Positions 17,222 to 24,775 of a stretch of DNA of 52,721 nt are shown here, in pieces. The notes beneath the pieces are model-generated. The model saw nothing but the letters and a program-made list of their open reading frames with translations. It made no database searches and was not told where the DNA came from. The stretch lies in contig PXYV01000018.1 in the NCBI GenBank assembly GCA_003023745.1, positions 1 to 52,721 of the forward strand. The letters are read 5' to 3'. Every line of letters begins with the position of its first letter. Position 1 is the stretch's first letter. Both the position numbers and the translations under genes were made by a program. This DNA comes from Sulfobacillus acidophilus. Lineage in GTDB: Bacteria; Bacillota; Sulfobacillia; Sulfobacillales; Sulfobacillaceae.

Positions 17222-18631
17222 TTGGCGACAACGGCAAATTCGGTTCCGTATCGCCTGGTTCGTGATGCGACTGGCCGCGTGTATCGCATGGGGGAATCGC
17301 CGCGCGATATTATGGGGTACAGCAGACTGGTGATGTTGTTTTTGCCTTGGATTGGAATGATGTTGGCATCAACTCTCGAATATGGATGGGGAGCAGCGTC
17401 GGCAACGGTGGCGCACGAGTACCATTGGAGTCTCACCACGGCCTTCTGGAATTACTCAGTTTACGTGCTCTTTGAAGCGGGCGTGTCGTACTTTAACGGA
17501 CGATTTCGGGAGCGCGCCACATGGTGGAGTCCTAAGCGGGCAATGCTGGTTGGAGGAATTCTGGTGGCGGCGGCCTATTTCTTCTTGGCGCATTCTGCGG
17601 CCCCCTGGATCTCTTATGCCGGCTATGCCGCGCTAGGTGGCATCGGTTCGGGGTTGGCGTATTCCACGTGTGTCAACATGGTGGCAAAGTGGTTCCCGGA
17701 AAAAAAGGGATGGAGGACGGGTTTTGTCGATGGTGGATGGGCGTACGGCGCCGTGCCGTTCATTATTCTGTATGCAACGTCCTTTAATGTTCACGACTTC
17801 GTGAGTATCCTCTACCTGACGGGAGGCATTTTGGGCGCTGGCTTAGTGATTATCAGCTTTTGGTTCAAAGACCCGCCACGGAGCTGGTGGCCGGCCGGAG
17901 TGGACCCGATCCGCTGGTCTGAGGATAGGCGCGCCTGGTCGTTAAAGCGCAATCCGCCGGCGATGCGGCAGCTAACCACGGCAGAAATGTGGCGGACCCA
18001 CCAGCCCAAGTGGATGATTCTGGAGTTCTTGTTCATAGCGGGAACCTCGTTATTTGGGGTCGGTTTTTATTATCCATTCGCGGTCGCGATGCATCTTGGC
18101 GCCGTTGCGATTATCGCCGGGGCGACCGGATTTGCGTTTACCGACGGGACCGGACGACCGCTAGTCGGGTTGCTGTCAGATCTCATCAGCCGAAGATGGG
18201 CTGAGGTTGTCGTTTATTCGATTTTGGGCTTGACGACCTTAGGCTCGCTGTTGTCAGGCATGGCGCATAGCCCGGTGTTGTTTGTGATCTTTGCATTATT
18301 GTCCGGAGGCACATCCGGCTCGTTGTTCGTGCTAAATCCCTTGATGGTAAGCGACTATTACGGCACAGACCATCAAACCGAAAACTATGGGACCATTTAC
18401 GCGGCGAAGGTTGTTGGAGGGTTTTATGGAGGTGTCGTGGCCGCCTACCTTATTACCGGTACCAGCAGTTACACCTGGGCCTTTGTGGTGGCCAGTTTGA
18501 TGGCTCTGGCGGCGGCGGGAATTGCGGCGGCGTTCTTCCAGCGCCCAACCGAAGCAGAGCTGCGGCGGGCCATGGGCGATGAAGAGTTTGAACGACAGGC
18601 TCAAGTTGCAGAACCATTGTCAACGGCCTGA
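17222..18631 (+). CDS. oxlT: OxlT-like oxalate/formate antiporter family MFS carrier
   Basis: An MFS protein of about 469 residues with about 12 membrane segments, including GGIGSGLAYSTCVNMVAKWFP, the hallmark of the oxalate:formate antiporter family, and FTDGTGRPLVGLLSD in the second half. Family members exchange or import dicarboxylates; here oxalate is the obvious substrate given frc-oxc upstream. As formate is oxidised inside the cell, simple import may matter more than exchange. The open frame begins at 17081, but the first 47 residues are not family-like. TTG 17222 has GAAGGGAG nine bases before it and begins just ahead of the conserved region. A strong hairpin and a 50-residue membrane protein gene follow. 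Confidence 0.88.
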   Translation: MATTANSVPYRLVRDATGRVYRMGESPRDIMGYSRLVMLFLPWIGMMLASTLEYGWGAASATVAHEYHWSLTTAFWNYSVYVLFEAGVSYFNGRFRERATWWSPKRAMLVGGILVAAAYFFLAHSAAPWISYAGYAALGGIGSGLAYSTCVNMVAKWFPEKKGWRTGFVDGGWAYGAVPFIILYATSFNVHDFVSILYLTGGILGAGLVIISFWFKDPPRSWWPAGVDPIRWSEDRRAWSLKRNPPAMRQLTTAEMWRTHQPKWMILEFLFIAGTSLFGVGFYYPFAVAMHLGAVAIIAGATGFAFTDGTGRPLVGLLSDLISRRWAEVVVYSILGLTTLGSLLSGMAHSPVLFVIFALLSGGTSGSLFVLNPLMVSDYYGTDHQTENYGTIYAAKVVGGFYGGVVAAYLITGTSSYTWAFVVASLMALAAAGIAAAFFQRPTEAELRRAMGDEEFERQAQVAEPLSTA

Positions 18632-18642
18632 TAACAGGTTAG

Positions 18643-18686
18643 CACAATCGGGATCTCATGTATGGTTGCGTGAGGTCCCGATTGTG
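18643..18686 (+). other. 16-base-pair hairpin after oxlT
   Basis: CACAATCGGGATCTCA at 18643-18658 pairs with TGAGGTCCCGATTGTG at 18671-18686 with one mismatch and a 12-base loop. There is no T-run. It begins 11 bases after the oxlT stop and ends 26 bases before the start of the next small gene. It may be a terminator of an unusual kind, or an mRNA 3' stabiliser that lets the small gene be made at a different level. Confidence 0.6.
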
Positions 18687-18712
18687 GTTTGTCGAAGGTA
18701 TGGGGGTGAACC

Positions 18713-18865
18713 GTGCAGCATATTGACACAACGGTAGCTGTGTTTCACTTATTGGGACTCAAACGGCCTCCCTGGCTGGTTTTGGGTCTCGTATTGTTAG
18801 CAGCCCTGGTCTCTCGCAGTGTCATGTTTTTGATTGCCATGATCCGCCACCGCAAAGACGAGTAA
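18713..18865 (+). CDS. 50-residue membrane protein next to oxlT
   Basis: GTG start with GGGGGTGA at a suitable distance, 50 codons to TAA. The protein has a short polar N-terminus (VQHIDTTVAVFHLLGLKRPP), one long hydrophobic helix (WLVLGLVLLAALV, continuing SRSVMFLIAMI) and a basic tail RHRKDE. Small one-helix proteins are known beside oxalate/formate antiporter family carriers, where they are annotated as MFS small subunits; this gene sits in that place but I cannot show homology. It probably assists or stabilises the carrier. Confidence 0.6.
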   Translation: MQHIDTTVAVFHLLGLKRPPWLVLGLVLLAALVSRSVMFLIAMIRHRKDE

Positions 18866-18913
18866 TCGATAGGGTGGCAAAAGAGCGGCAGTTGCGGTTG
18901 ATAGTCGAGTTGT

Positions 18914-18953
18914 CAGAACTCCTGTCATCCGTGACCGCGGAGCAGGAGTTCTG
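18914..18953. terminator. Hairpin between convergent small genes
   Basis: A perfect 11-base inverted repeat: CAGAACTCCTG at 18914-18924 and CAGGAGTTCTG at 18943-18953. It stands between the plus-strand 50-residue gene and the minus-strand 67-residue gene, the place of a bidirectional terminator. No long T-run follows on either strand. Confidence 0.5.
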
Positions 18954-19015
18954 AGTGGGAGTATTTGGTTTGACGACACCGATCGACAGTTTGGCGCCTG
19001 TCGAGGCGTCCAATC

Positions 19016-19219
19016 TTACGCGTCCTGGGCGAGACGGCGACGACCGTCGGACCCAATTCCTATATTATCCCTTTGTCGAACGGATGCTTCGTTTACGGCG
19101 GCACCAATCACGAAAAACACAACACTAAACACCACGGCGATAATCAGAAGAGCCCATCGTCCAGATCCGAATGCGTGCACGATTTGTGCCACAGAGTAGT
19201 GGTTTAATGGCGGTATCAT
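19016..19219 (-). CDS. 67-residue single-pass membrane protein
   Basis: Minus-strand gene with an excellent AAAGGAGGT site 7-8 bases before ATG 19219. The protein has a short N-terminal arm (MIPPLNHYSVAQIVHAFG), one hydrophobic helix (ALLIIAVVFSVVFFVIGAA) and a charged tail ending RRRLAQDA. It lies between the LysR B gene (same strand, 126 bases upstream) and the small gene beside oxlT. It is not recognisable as a known family. Location suggests a role with the oxalate carrier or regulator; this is inference. Confidence 0.7.
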   Translation of the reverse strand: MIPPLNHYSVAQIVHAFGSGRWALLIIAVVFSVVFFVIGAAVNEASVRQRDNIGIGSDGRRRLAQDA

Positions 19220-19345
19220 TTGGCGGACCTCCTTTGCAGACTTTGTGAATCTAGGAACTTTCTATGTCTAGAGTACGACGCCGACGCAAGCGGTGCAACG
19301 AAAAATCCTGTGGATCGCGATATAGAAATCGTTCATATCACATGA

Positions 19346-20290
19346 CTAATGGCGGAATAACTGACTGCGCCTTGATGCTGAAGCTGGTACCTCAGGGTGT
19401 TCTTGCTGTCGGCTATAGTTCCAAATGACTTCCGCCAAGCTTCGCCCGGCTGGCGTGAGCATGGCATCGGATGAGGTGACCAAGGCCATTATCCGCGACA
19501 TGCGCGGCGTTATTGGGAGGATTTTGACGCGTCCTGCGTGTTGGTGCTCCAACGCGGCTTCTCGCGGCACAATCGATACACCCAGTCCTGATATGACGAA
19601 TCCGATGACAGCACTGAGACTCGACGCCTCGGCCGCTGGTTTGGGATCGAATCCAGCCGTCTGACACAGTGCGCTGACCGTTCGCGTCAGCCCGAATCCT
19701 GCTCGAAATAAAATCCAGGGGCGGTCGTGAAAGAATGCCAAGCTCTTCGGTTGATCATCAGACCGGGCATTGGCTGCGTCGATGAGGACTAACTCTTCTT
19801 GCCACAGCGGCGTGATGTCAACCCGACTGCCTAACACGGGCAACGACATGATGGCCAGGTCAACCCGACCGTCGTGCAGATGCTCGACCAGTTCTGCCGA
19901 CCCCTCCTCCATCACCGATACAGAAACCTCAGGATACTGGTTGCGAAACATCTGGTAGATGGTTGGGAAATGGTGAGTCGACACCGGGGAAACCGGACTC
20001 AATCCGAGCGTGACCGATCCTTGGACAAGCCCTTTGAGATCCTGAACCAGCCCCGGGATGGCCTTCGTTTGTTTAATGATGCTGCGTGCAGCGTCGACGA
20101 CAATCTGTCCCGCCTCCGTTAAGTCCATGCCCCGGCTTTTGCGTCGCAAGAGTTCTGTGCCCAACTCCTGTTCCAACTGCTGAATCTGGTGGCTTACGGT
20201 CGGTTGCGTAATGGCAAAAAAATCAGCCGTTGCGGAGACGGATCCGCGATCAGCAATGCTGACCAATAGCTCAAGTTGGTTAAGCGTCAC
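19346..20290 (-). CDS. LysR-family regulator B of the oxalate island
   Basis: LysR-type regulator of about 314 residues. N-terminal HTH (TLNQLELLVSIADRGS, ITQPTVSHQIQQLEQELGTE) and C-terminal effector domain beginning VTLGLSPVSPVSTHHFP. It is a paralogue of the regulator at 5617-6558 across its whole length, and together they bracket the oxalate genes. I prefer the GTG at 20290, with GGGAGG before it, since it lets the protein begin at the family's usual position; the frame can extend to GTG 20305. Likely controls oxlT or the whole island in response to oxalate or a derivative. Effector unknown. Confidence 0.92.
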   Translation of the reverse strand: MTLNQLELLVSIADRGSVSATADFFAITQPTVSHQIQQLEQELGTELLRRKSRGMDLTEAGQIVVDAARSIIKQTKAIPGLVQDLKGLVQGSVTLGLSPVSPVSTHHFPTIYQMFRNQYPEVSVSVMEEGSAELVEHLHDGRVDLAIMSLPVLGSRVDITPLWQEELVLIDAANARSDDQPKSLAFFHDRPWILFRAGFGLTRTVSALCQTAGFDPKPAAEASSLSAVIGFVISGLGVSIVPREAALEHQHAGRVKILPITPRMSRIMALVTSSDAMLTPAGRSLAEVIWNYSRQQEHPEVPASASRRSQLFRH

Positions 20291-20466
20291 CCTCAGCCCT
20301 CCCACGTTCTAACTTTCATAGTGCATCTTTCTAGGCATCAGCGCAATCGATGGGCCGTGGATGGTGGGTTTGGCAAGGTGAACGGCATCGTGCAAAACCA
20401 GGTTGAAGTTGTGCCAGGACCAGTGCGGCATCCGGGTTATTGACCCGCAAGTGCCATGAGCAATAC

Positions 20467-20506
20467 AAGCAATCGCTTGCTTGATTAGCCGTGTGTGTGG
20501 TAAGGT
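20467..20506 (+). promoter_or_regulatory. Palindrome and weak promoter of the repeat-protein gene
   Basis: AAGCAA-TCGC-TTGCTT is a perfect inverted repeat at 20467-20482. Its right arm TTGCTT could be a -35 with TAAGGT (20501-20506) as -10 at 18 bases. A factor bound at the palindrome would cover the -35. The transcript would start about 65 bases before the next gene. Confidence 0.35.
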
Positions 20507-20575
20507 GTGCTTGGTCAAAAGCGCAAAAAGTTCGTGAGTAGCGGGCACAAACCGACAGCGAGGGGAGAACCGTTT

Positions 20576-22081
20576 ATGAGTCGCACGGTACAGTGGACAC
20601 GTGAAAACGCCTTAGTAGCATTGCAGGCGGCGGCACAGGATCACGGCGGGGCTTGGACCAAGATTGCGTGGAGCATGGCCCACAAACAGCCGAGCACGGC
20701 CACCCTGGAGAAGCTCTTCGGCAGCTGGTCAAGTGCGTGGGATGTTGCTGGCTATCCCGTGAACTATGGATGGACTCCGATGGCCTGTCTTCAGGTCTTG
20801 CATAAGGTAGGGGTCGAACGGGGTCAGTGGATTACGATGGCCGAGTGGACGCAAAGTGGCTATTCACCCTCGGTGCAGGTGATTCTTCACCACTTTGGAC
20901 ACTGGCGCACGGCCTGGCAAGCCGCCGGATTCGATGCACCTTTGGACCGACGCGAATTCTTGGGGTATAAAACCTGGAGCAAAGCGGAAATCGTCAACGC
21001 TCTTAAGCGGCAGGCACGGGTCGATGGCACTATCATGGGTATGGTGGAATGGCGCCGTCGGCGATGCCAGCCGAGCATCACCACAATTCGCAAATATTGG
21101 GGATCGTATGCGCGAGCGATTCAGGCAGCCGGATTGACGGTGCAGACCGATCGATATCGAGAAATGCAACGTCGGCAGGGGCTGTGGAAAACGGCATGGG
21201 AACAGCTTAGCCACGAATTGGGTCATCCGCCGTCGCGCCAAGAATGGGACGCATGGCCGGGGCGTCCTGCCTCGGCGCAAAAGGTATGGCCCGTCATTGG
21301 TGGTGAATACAAAAAGACTCCACTAAAAAGGGAAATTGCCCAGGTCAATTTGGACTTGGTAGCCAATCCTCAGTTGAACTGGGCGTTGGCATATCGTGGT
21401 GGCGCATCCATCAAAGAGCTTGCACAAGCGCAAGGCCTTACCCGGGATTGTATCCGCGAAGGACTGATTCGGGCCATCCAACAAGCGCGGGTGGTAGGTG
21501 CTGCGTTCGATGTGGCTCGTACCCTCGATCCTGATCATCTGACCGATGATGCCACGAAGAAGTTGATTACGGCTGCCCGTGCGAATCTACCGTTGGCGCA
21601 AATCATGGAGGAAACTGGCTTAAGTGCACGGCAGATTGTTGCTCGCATCCACGAGGCGAAAGATCCCACGGTCGTATCGGCAGCGGCAGTGCGACGCCTG
21701 GCCAAAGAATTGGCACAAGAGCCCGTGTTATGGACGGAGGATGACTATCGTTGGGTCCATCATGTGCTGGATGCCGGGTCGATTGAAGTATATGCGCGGC
21801 TCTATCACGAATCTGTGCAGAGCATCATCGCGCGAATATCGAGCTTGCATGCGGTAGCACGGCGAAAACCCGTATGGGTGCAATGGGCCCGCGACGTTTT
21901 AGAACAATCGGGGACACTGCTCCCGGTCAACTTGCGCGCAATATTGGAGGGGTTAGCTGCAGGCGAATCGTTGCGGCATGTAACCGCGCGACTAGGGCAG
22001 GACTACACCCGCACGTGTCGCCATCTATATCGCTTGCGTCAATCTGAACAACGCTTTGCCTTCAGCGTGGCGCAAGGCTAA
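20576..22081 (+). CDS. Protein with four homing-endonuclease-associated repeats and HTH-like segments
   Basis: About 501 residues from ATG 20576 (GAGGGGAG upstream; the frame runs back to 20507). Four tandem repeats start at Trp 7, 66, 134 and 204. The first three end with F/WGS-or-H and AW/AI..AG signatures (LFGSWSSAWDVAG, HFGHWRTAWQAAG, YWGSYARAIQAAG), matching the homing endonuclease associated (HNH) repeat that binds DNA in phage and intron proteins. The C-terminal half has several helix-turn-helix-like stretches (IKELAQAQGLTRDCI, LAQIMEETGLSARQI, LRHVTARLGQ). No HNH, GIY-YIG or LAGLIDADG nuclease motif is visible. Probably a sequence-specific DNA-binding protein; role unknown. It stands alone. 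Confidence 0.75.
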   Translation: MSRTVQWTRENALVALQAAAQDHGGAWTKIAWSMAHKQPSTATLEKLFGSWSSAWDVAGYPVNYGWTPMACLQVLHKVGVERGQWITMAEWTQSGYSPSVQVILHHFGHWRTAWQAAGFDAPLDRREFLGYKTWSKAEIVNALKRQARVDGTIMGMVEWRRRRCQPSITTIRKYWGSYARAIQAAGLTVQTDRYREMQRRQGLWKTAWEQLSHELGHPPSRQEWDAWPGRPASAQKVWPVIGGEYKKTPLKREIAQVNLDLVANPQLNWALAYRGGASIKELAQAQGLTRDCIREGLIRAIQQARVVGAAFDVARTLDPDHLTDDATKKLITAARANLPLAQIMEETGLSARQIVARIHEAKDPTVVSAAAVRRLAKELAQEPVLWTEDDYRWVHHVLDAGSIEVYARLYHESVQSIIARISSLHAVARRKPVWVQWARDVLEQSGTLLPVNLRAILEGLAAGESLRHVTARLGQDYTRTCRHLYRLRQSEQRFAFSVAQG

Positions 22082-22183
22082 GAGGATCTGTAGTGATTGG
22101 TCACAAAGCTAGCTGGGCCAAATTGGGTCGGTACCGGCCGTGCGGAAGATGCCGCGAACCAGAGGCGTGAGAGAAATTGCCAG

Positions 22184-22245
22184 TGCGGGGCCGTCAGAAA
22201 GGAGCCGAGGAGCCGGCTCAATGTTGGGCGACCCCGCAGCTTTTT
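22184..22245 (+). terminator. Branched intrinsic terminator
   Basis: TGCGGGG (22184-22190) pairs with CCCCGCA (22232-22238), and an inner GAGCC/GGCTC stem fits between them. Five T residues follow at 22241-22245. It ends the repeat-protein transcript and touches the end of the convergent DsrE gene. Confidence 0.65.
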
Positions 22246-22588
22246 ACACCCCTACAATTTGATAACCGTTGTCGACGAGTTCTACTAATACTTCGCCGGC
22301 AGGACGCAAACCCACACCCGTTGCTAATACCGCGGCCTCATCTAATCCCATTTGTTTGACGTTAGCAGGGCAGGCCTCGACCATTACGGCGGCTTGACGC
22401 AAATCTTGAAGCACTGCTTGAATTTGCGGATTGCTATCGGTTGTTAATCTGACGCCGGGACCAAACAAATAAACTTGCACGTCTTTTTGGTTTCGACTGG
22501 AACGCAGCCGCTCCGCCAAGCGAAGACCGGACAAGGCTTTGGCGGCCTGATCCGGTCCGGCCGTGATCCAAAAGGCAATTTTCGCCAT
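22244..22588 (-). CDS. DsrE-family sulfurtransferase-like protein
   Basis: A 114-residue cytoplasmic protein of the DsrE/DsrF fold: beta strand MAKIAFWITAGPDQ, then helical ALSGLRLAERL, VQVYLFGPGVRL, and a second half with AVMVEACPANVKQMG. The single Cys in VEACPAN is at the position used by several DsrE relatives for persulfide transfer, so a role in sulfur trafficking is possible. In a sulfur-oxidising acidophile such proteins often relate to thiosulfate or sulfane sulfur handling. No sulfur genes are adjacent here. Start ATG with GGAGGT upstream. It has its own promoter region with a palindrome. Confidence 0.85.
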   Translation of the reverse strand: MAKIAFWITAGPDQAAKALSGLRLAERLRSSRNQKDVQVYLFGPGVRLTTDSNPQIQAVLQDLRQAAVMVEACPANVKQMGLDEAAVLATGVGLRPAGEVLVELVDNGYQIVGV

Positions 22589-22636
22589 CGTATACCTCCA
22601 CCTCTGTTAGACTGTCTAGGGCACCTCCAGGCGATC

Positions 22637-22651
22637 TTAGCATCGTGCTAA
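22637..22651. promoter_or_regulatory. Palindromic operator upstream of dsrE-like gene
   Basis: TTAGCA-TCG-TGCTAA is a perfect palindrome about 50 bases before the DsrE-like start. It lies where a promoter for that minus-strand gene should be. The binding factor is unknown. Confidence 0.45.
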
Positions 22652-23033
22652 CCTAACGCAAAAGAGCGACCTGCAATGATGTGCGCCACCCCTTTTCCGT
22701 TGACGGTGGGCCTGGTGATCATAGCGCCCGGTTGCCAAAGATGCAAATGGTGGTCACACACCAAACAAAGTCCGTTATTCTTAAGGCGTCTTCGCGGGCG
22801 CACCCGTCAAACTGCTCCGGGGTGCATCGTTGCGGCACCGCTTGCTGTGGTGACAAAGGGCAATGTGTGCCTCCTGATTGTGGAAACGAGGGGAAAACAT
22901 CGATGAGGAACTGAGCGGACCTGACGATGGTAATATTCGACTTTTATCTGCGGCGGAGACAAAAAGATTGTAGGCCGCCATCTGGAGGCAACCTTCTTAG
23001 TATCCTCGGGGTGCGAAAATATTGCCTAAGGGC
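22652..23033. other. Gap with a doubtful Cys-rich frame
   Basis: No confident gene. A plus-strand frame at 22681-22914 encodes a Cys-rich C-terminus (RCGTACCGDKGQC, DCGN) but has no ribosome site and a poor N-terminus; I do not annotate it as a gene. Confidence 0.3.
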
Positions 23034-23062
23034 TTGCTAGTTTTCGAGCAATCTGTGATAAT
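23034..23062 (+). promoter_or_regulatory. Promoter of the glpABC-glpP-glpK operon
   Basis: TTGCTA at 23034-23039 and GATAAT at 23057-23062, spaced by 17 bases. Transcription would begin near 23069, leaving a leader of about 230 bases before glpA, which contains the terminator at 23108-23141. Confidence 0.6.
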
Positions 23063-23107
23063 CGAATATAAAGAATGTTGATAGTGTGCTGGCAGAGATC
23101 AGGAGAG

Positions 23108-23141
23108 CTCCGGCAACGCGTGGTGCGTTGTGGGAGTTTTT
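23108..23141 (+). terminator. Leader terminator, likely GlpP-controlled
   Basis: Arms CTCC-G-GCAACGC (23108-23119) and GCGTTGT-G-GGAG (23125-23136) form an 11-pair stem with one internal mismatch and loop GTGGT, followed by TTTTTC and more T residues. It stops transcription about 160 bases before glpA. In B. subtilis, GlpP with glycerol-3-phosphate lets polymerase read past such leader terminators; a glpP gene is in this same operon, so the same control is expected. Confidence 0.7.
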
Positions 23142-23299
23142 CATTTTAGCAGGAAATGTCGTTATTGTATCGAACCTTTATCGGTCCTTCGCACGGTCTT
23201 CATATAAATTCGGTACACTGAAGCGAGATCGCTGTGGACACGGGAACTGCAAGGACCATCTTCAACGATAAATACCTGTGTCGTCTGGGGGATCCCGGT

Positions 23300-24775
23300 A
23301 TGGTGGTTGTCATCGGTGGTGGATGTACGGGACTCGGTGTGGCTTGGGATCTCATCTTACGCGGTGTACCCGTAACCGTGGTTGAGGCAAGGGAGCTAGG
23401 TTCTGGCACATCGGGGCGGTTTCACGGCCTGTTGCACAGTGGAGGGCGGTATGCAGTGACGGATCCGGTTTCAGCCAAACAGTGCCGACAAGAGAATGAG
23501 GTTTTGCGTCGCATTGCTCCGTCGGCGGTTGAATCGGTGGGCGGATATTTTGTGTCCGTCGACGATGGGGTCGAGTCCTATATGCGTGACTGGATCGCGG
23601 GGACTCAAAGCGCGGGGATCCCGGTGACGGAGGTTTCAGTTGAAACGGCTATCCGCCGTCTACCCGGCCTCAATCCCCGGGTTCAACGGGCATTTGCGGT
23701 GGCGGATGCGGTTCTCAAAGGGTTTGAATTGCTGGACTTGTTGCGCGTGAACGGCGAGCGTCGCGGAGTCACGATTCTGACCGAGACGAGGGTGACACAA
23801 GTCCAAACGGTCAATGGACAGGTTTCAGGCATTAGCGTGCGCACGAAGGACGGCGAGCGTCGCATTCCCTGTGATGCGGTCGTCAATGCGGCGGGACCAT
23901 GGGCTGGACAGGTGGCGCAACTGTTTGGCGAGCGGGTTCAAATGGAGCTATCATCTGGCCTCATGCTGATCTATTCCAATCGGATGGTTCCCAGTGTCGT
24001 GAATCGGCTAGCGCCTCCGGGAGATGGGGACATCGTCGTTCCGCACGGACGGACCGTTATTCTTGGCACCACTGAAGTCCCCCAAGTTGACCCCGAACCA
24101 CCCGAACCGACCCGGGAGAGTGCTGAGTACTTGCAGTCTCTCGGCCAAGCGATGTTCCCGGAGATGAACCGATGGCGCATTTTGCGGGCGTTTGTGGGAG
24201 TGCGTCCGCTATTTGAAGGTAATGGCGTGGTACCTCAGTCCCGTGTGTCCCGCGACTTTACGGTGGTGGACCATGGACGCCAGGGCGGGTTGCAGGGAGC
24301 GTTTAGCGTCATGGGCGGAAAGTGGACGACCTTTCGTTTGATGGGCGAGCGCACAGCTGACGTGGTGGTCGAGTATTTGCACCAGTCAAGCCCCAGCATC
24401 AGCGCTCATACCGTTTTGGAGCCGGATGCGCCACGTGAGAAGCATTCGGCTAGCTCCACGATTTGTGAGTGTGAGAGGGTGAGCGAAGCCCAGCTTCTCG
24501 ATCAGATGGCAGAGCCCTTTGACAATTGGAGAACGCGTACGTGGTTTGCGATGGGGCCTTGTCAGGGCACGATGTGTGCCCACCGGGCTGTTTCACTGCG
24601 TATGCAATACACCGATGTTGAAGGTGGCTTGGACGAGTTAACAAATCTGCGCCGCGAACGTGAGCGGGGTGTGCGGCCCGTGGCATGGGGAACCAATGCG
24701 CGGGAGTTGGCGTTGACCGAAGCGCTGTCTTGTCAGACGCTGGCGGAGGGGGTGGCCCATGACCACCTGCGGTGA
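23300..24775 (+). CDS. glpA: Anaerobic glycerol-3-phosphate dehydrogenase, FAD subunit A
   Basis: Oxidises sn-glycerol 3-phosphate to dihydroxyacetone phosphate. FAD site at the N-terminus (VVVIGGGCTGLGVAWDL), then GSGTSGRFHGLLHSGGRYAV typical of GlpA/GlpD, FVGVRPLF and GGKWTTFRLMGE late in the chain. The C-terminus carries a BFD-like [2Fe-2S] region with CECERVSE and CQGTMC, which separates GlpA from GlpD. I chose ATG 23300, just before the FAD strand, with GGGGG upstream; the frame extends to GTG 23234. Its end overlaps glpB by 17 bases. Part of a GlpABC complex feeding electrons to quinone at the membrane. Confidence 0.93.
   Translation: MVVVIGGGCTGLGVAWDLILRGVPVTVVEARELGSGTSGRFHGLLHSGGRYAVTDPVSAKQCRQENEVLRRIAPSAVESVGGYFVSVDDGVESYMRDWIAGTQSAGIPVTEVSVETAIRRLPGLNPRVQRAFAVADAVLKGFELLDLLRVNGERRGVTILTETRVTQVQTVNGQVSGISVRTKDGERRIPCDAVVNAAGPWAGQVAQLFGERVQMELSSGLMLIYSNRMVPSVVNRLAPPGDGDIVVPHGRTVILGTTEVPQVDPEPPEPTRESAEYLQSLGQAMFPEMNRWRILRAFVGVRPLFEGNGVVPQSRVSRDFTVVDHGRQGGLQGAFSVMGGKWTTFRLMGERTADVVVEYLHQSSPSISAHTVLEPDAPREKHSASSTICECERVSEAQLLDQMAEPFDNWRTRTWFAMGPCQGTMCAHRAVSLRMQYTDVEGGLDELTNLRRERERGVRPVAWGTNARELALTEALSCQTLAEGVAHDHLR

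Noticed and set aside
20576-22081. Tandem repeats considered as a possible CRISPR or DNA repeat
   Set aside because: The repetition is at protein level only; the DNA copies are too diverged.
22681-22914. Cys-rich open frame of 77 codons
   Set aside because: Lacks a ribosome site and the N-terminal half looks random; kept only as a note in the gap entry.
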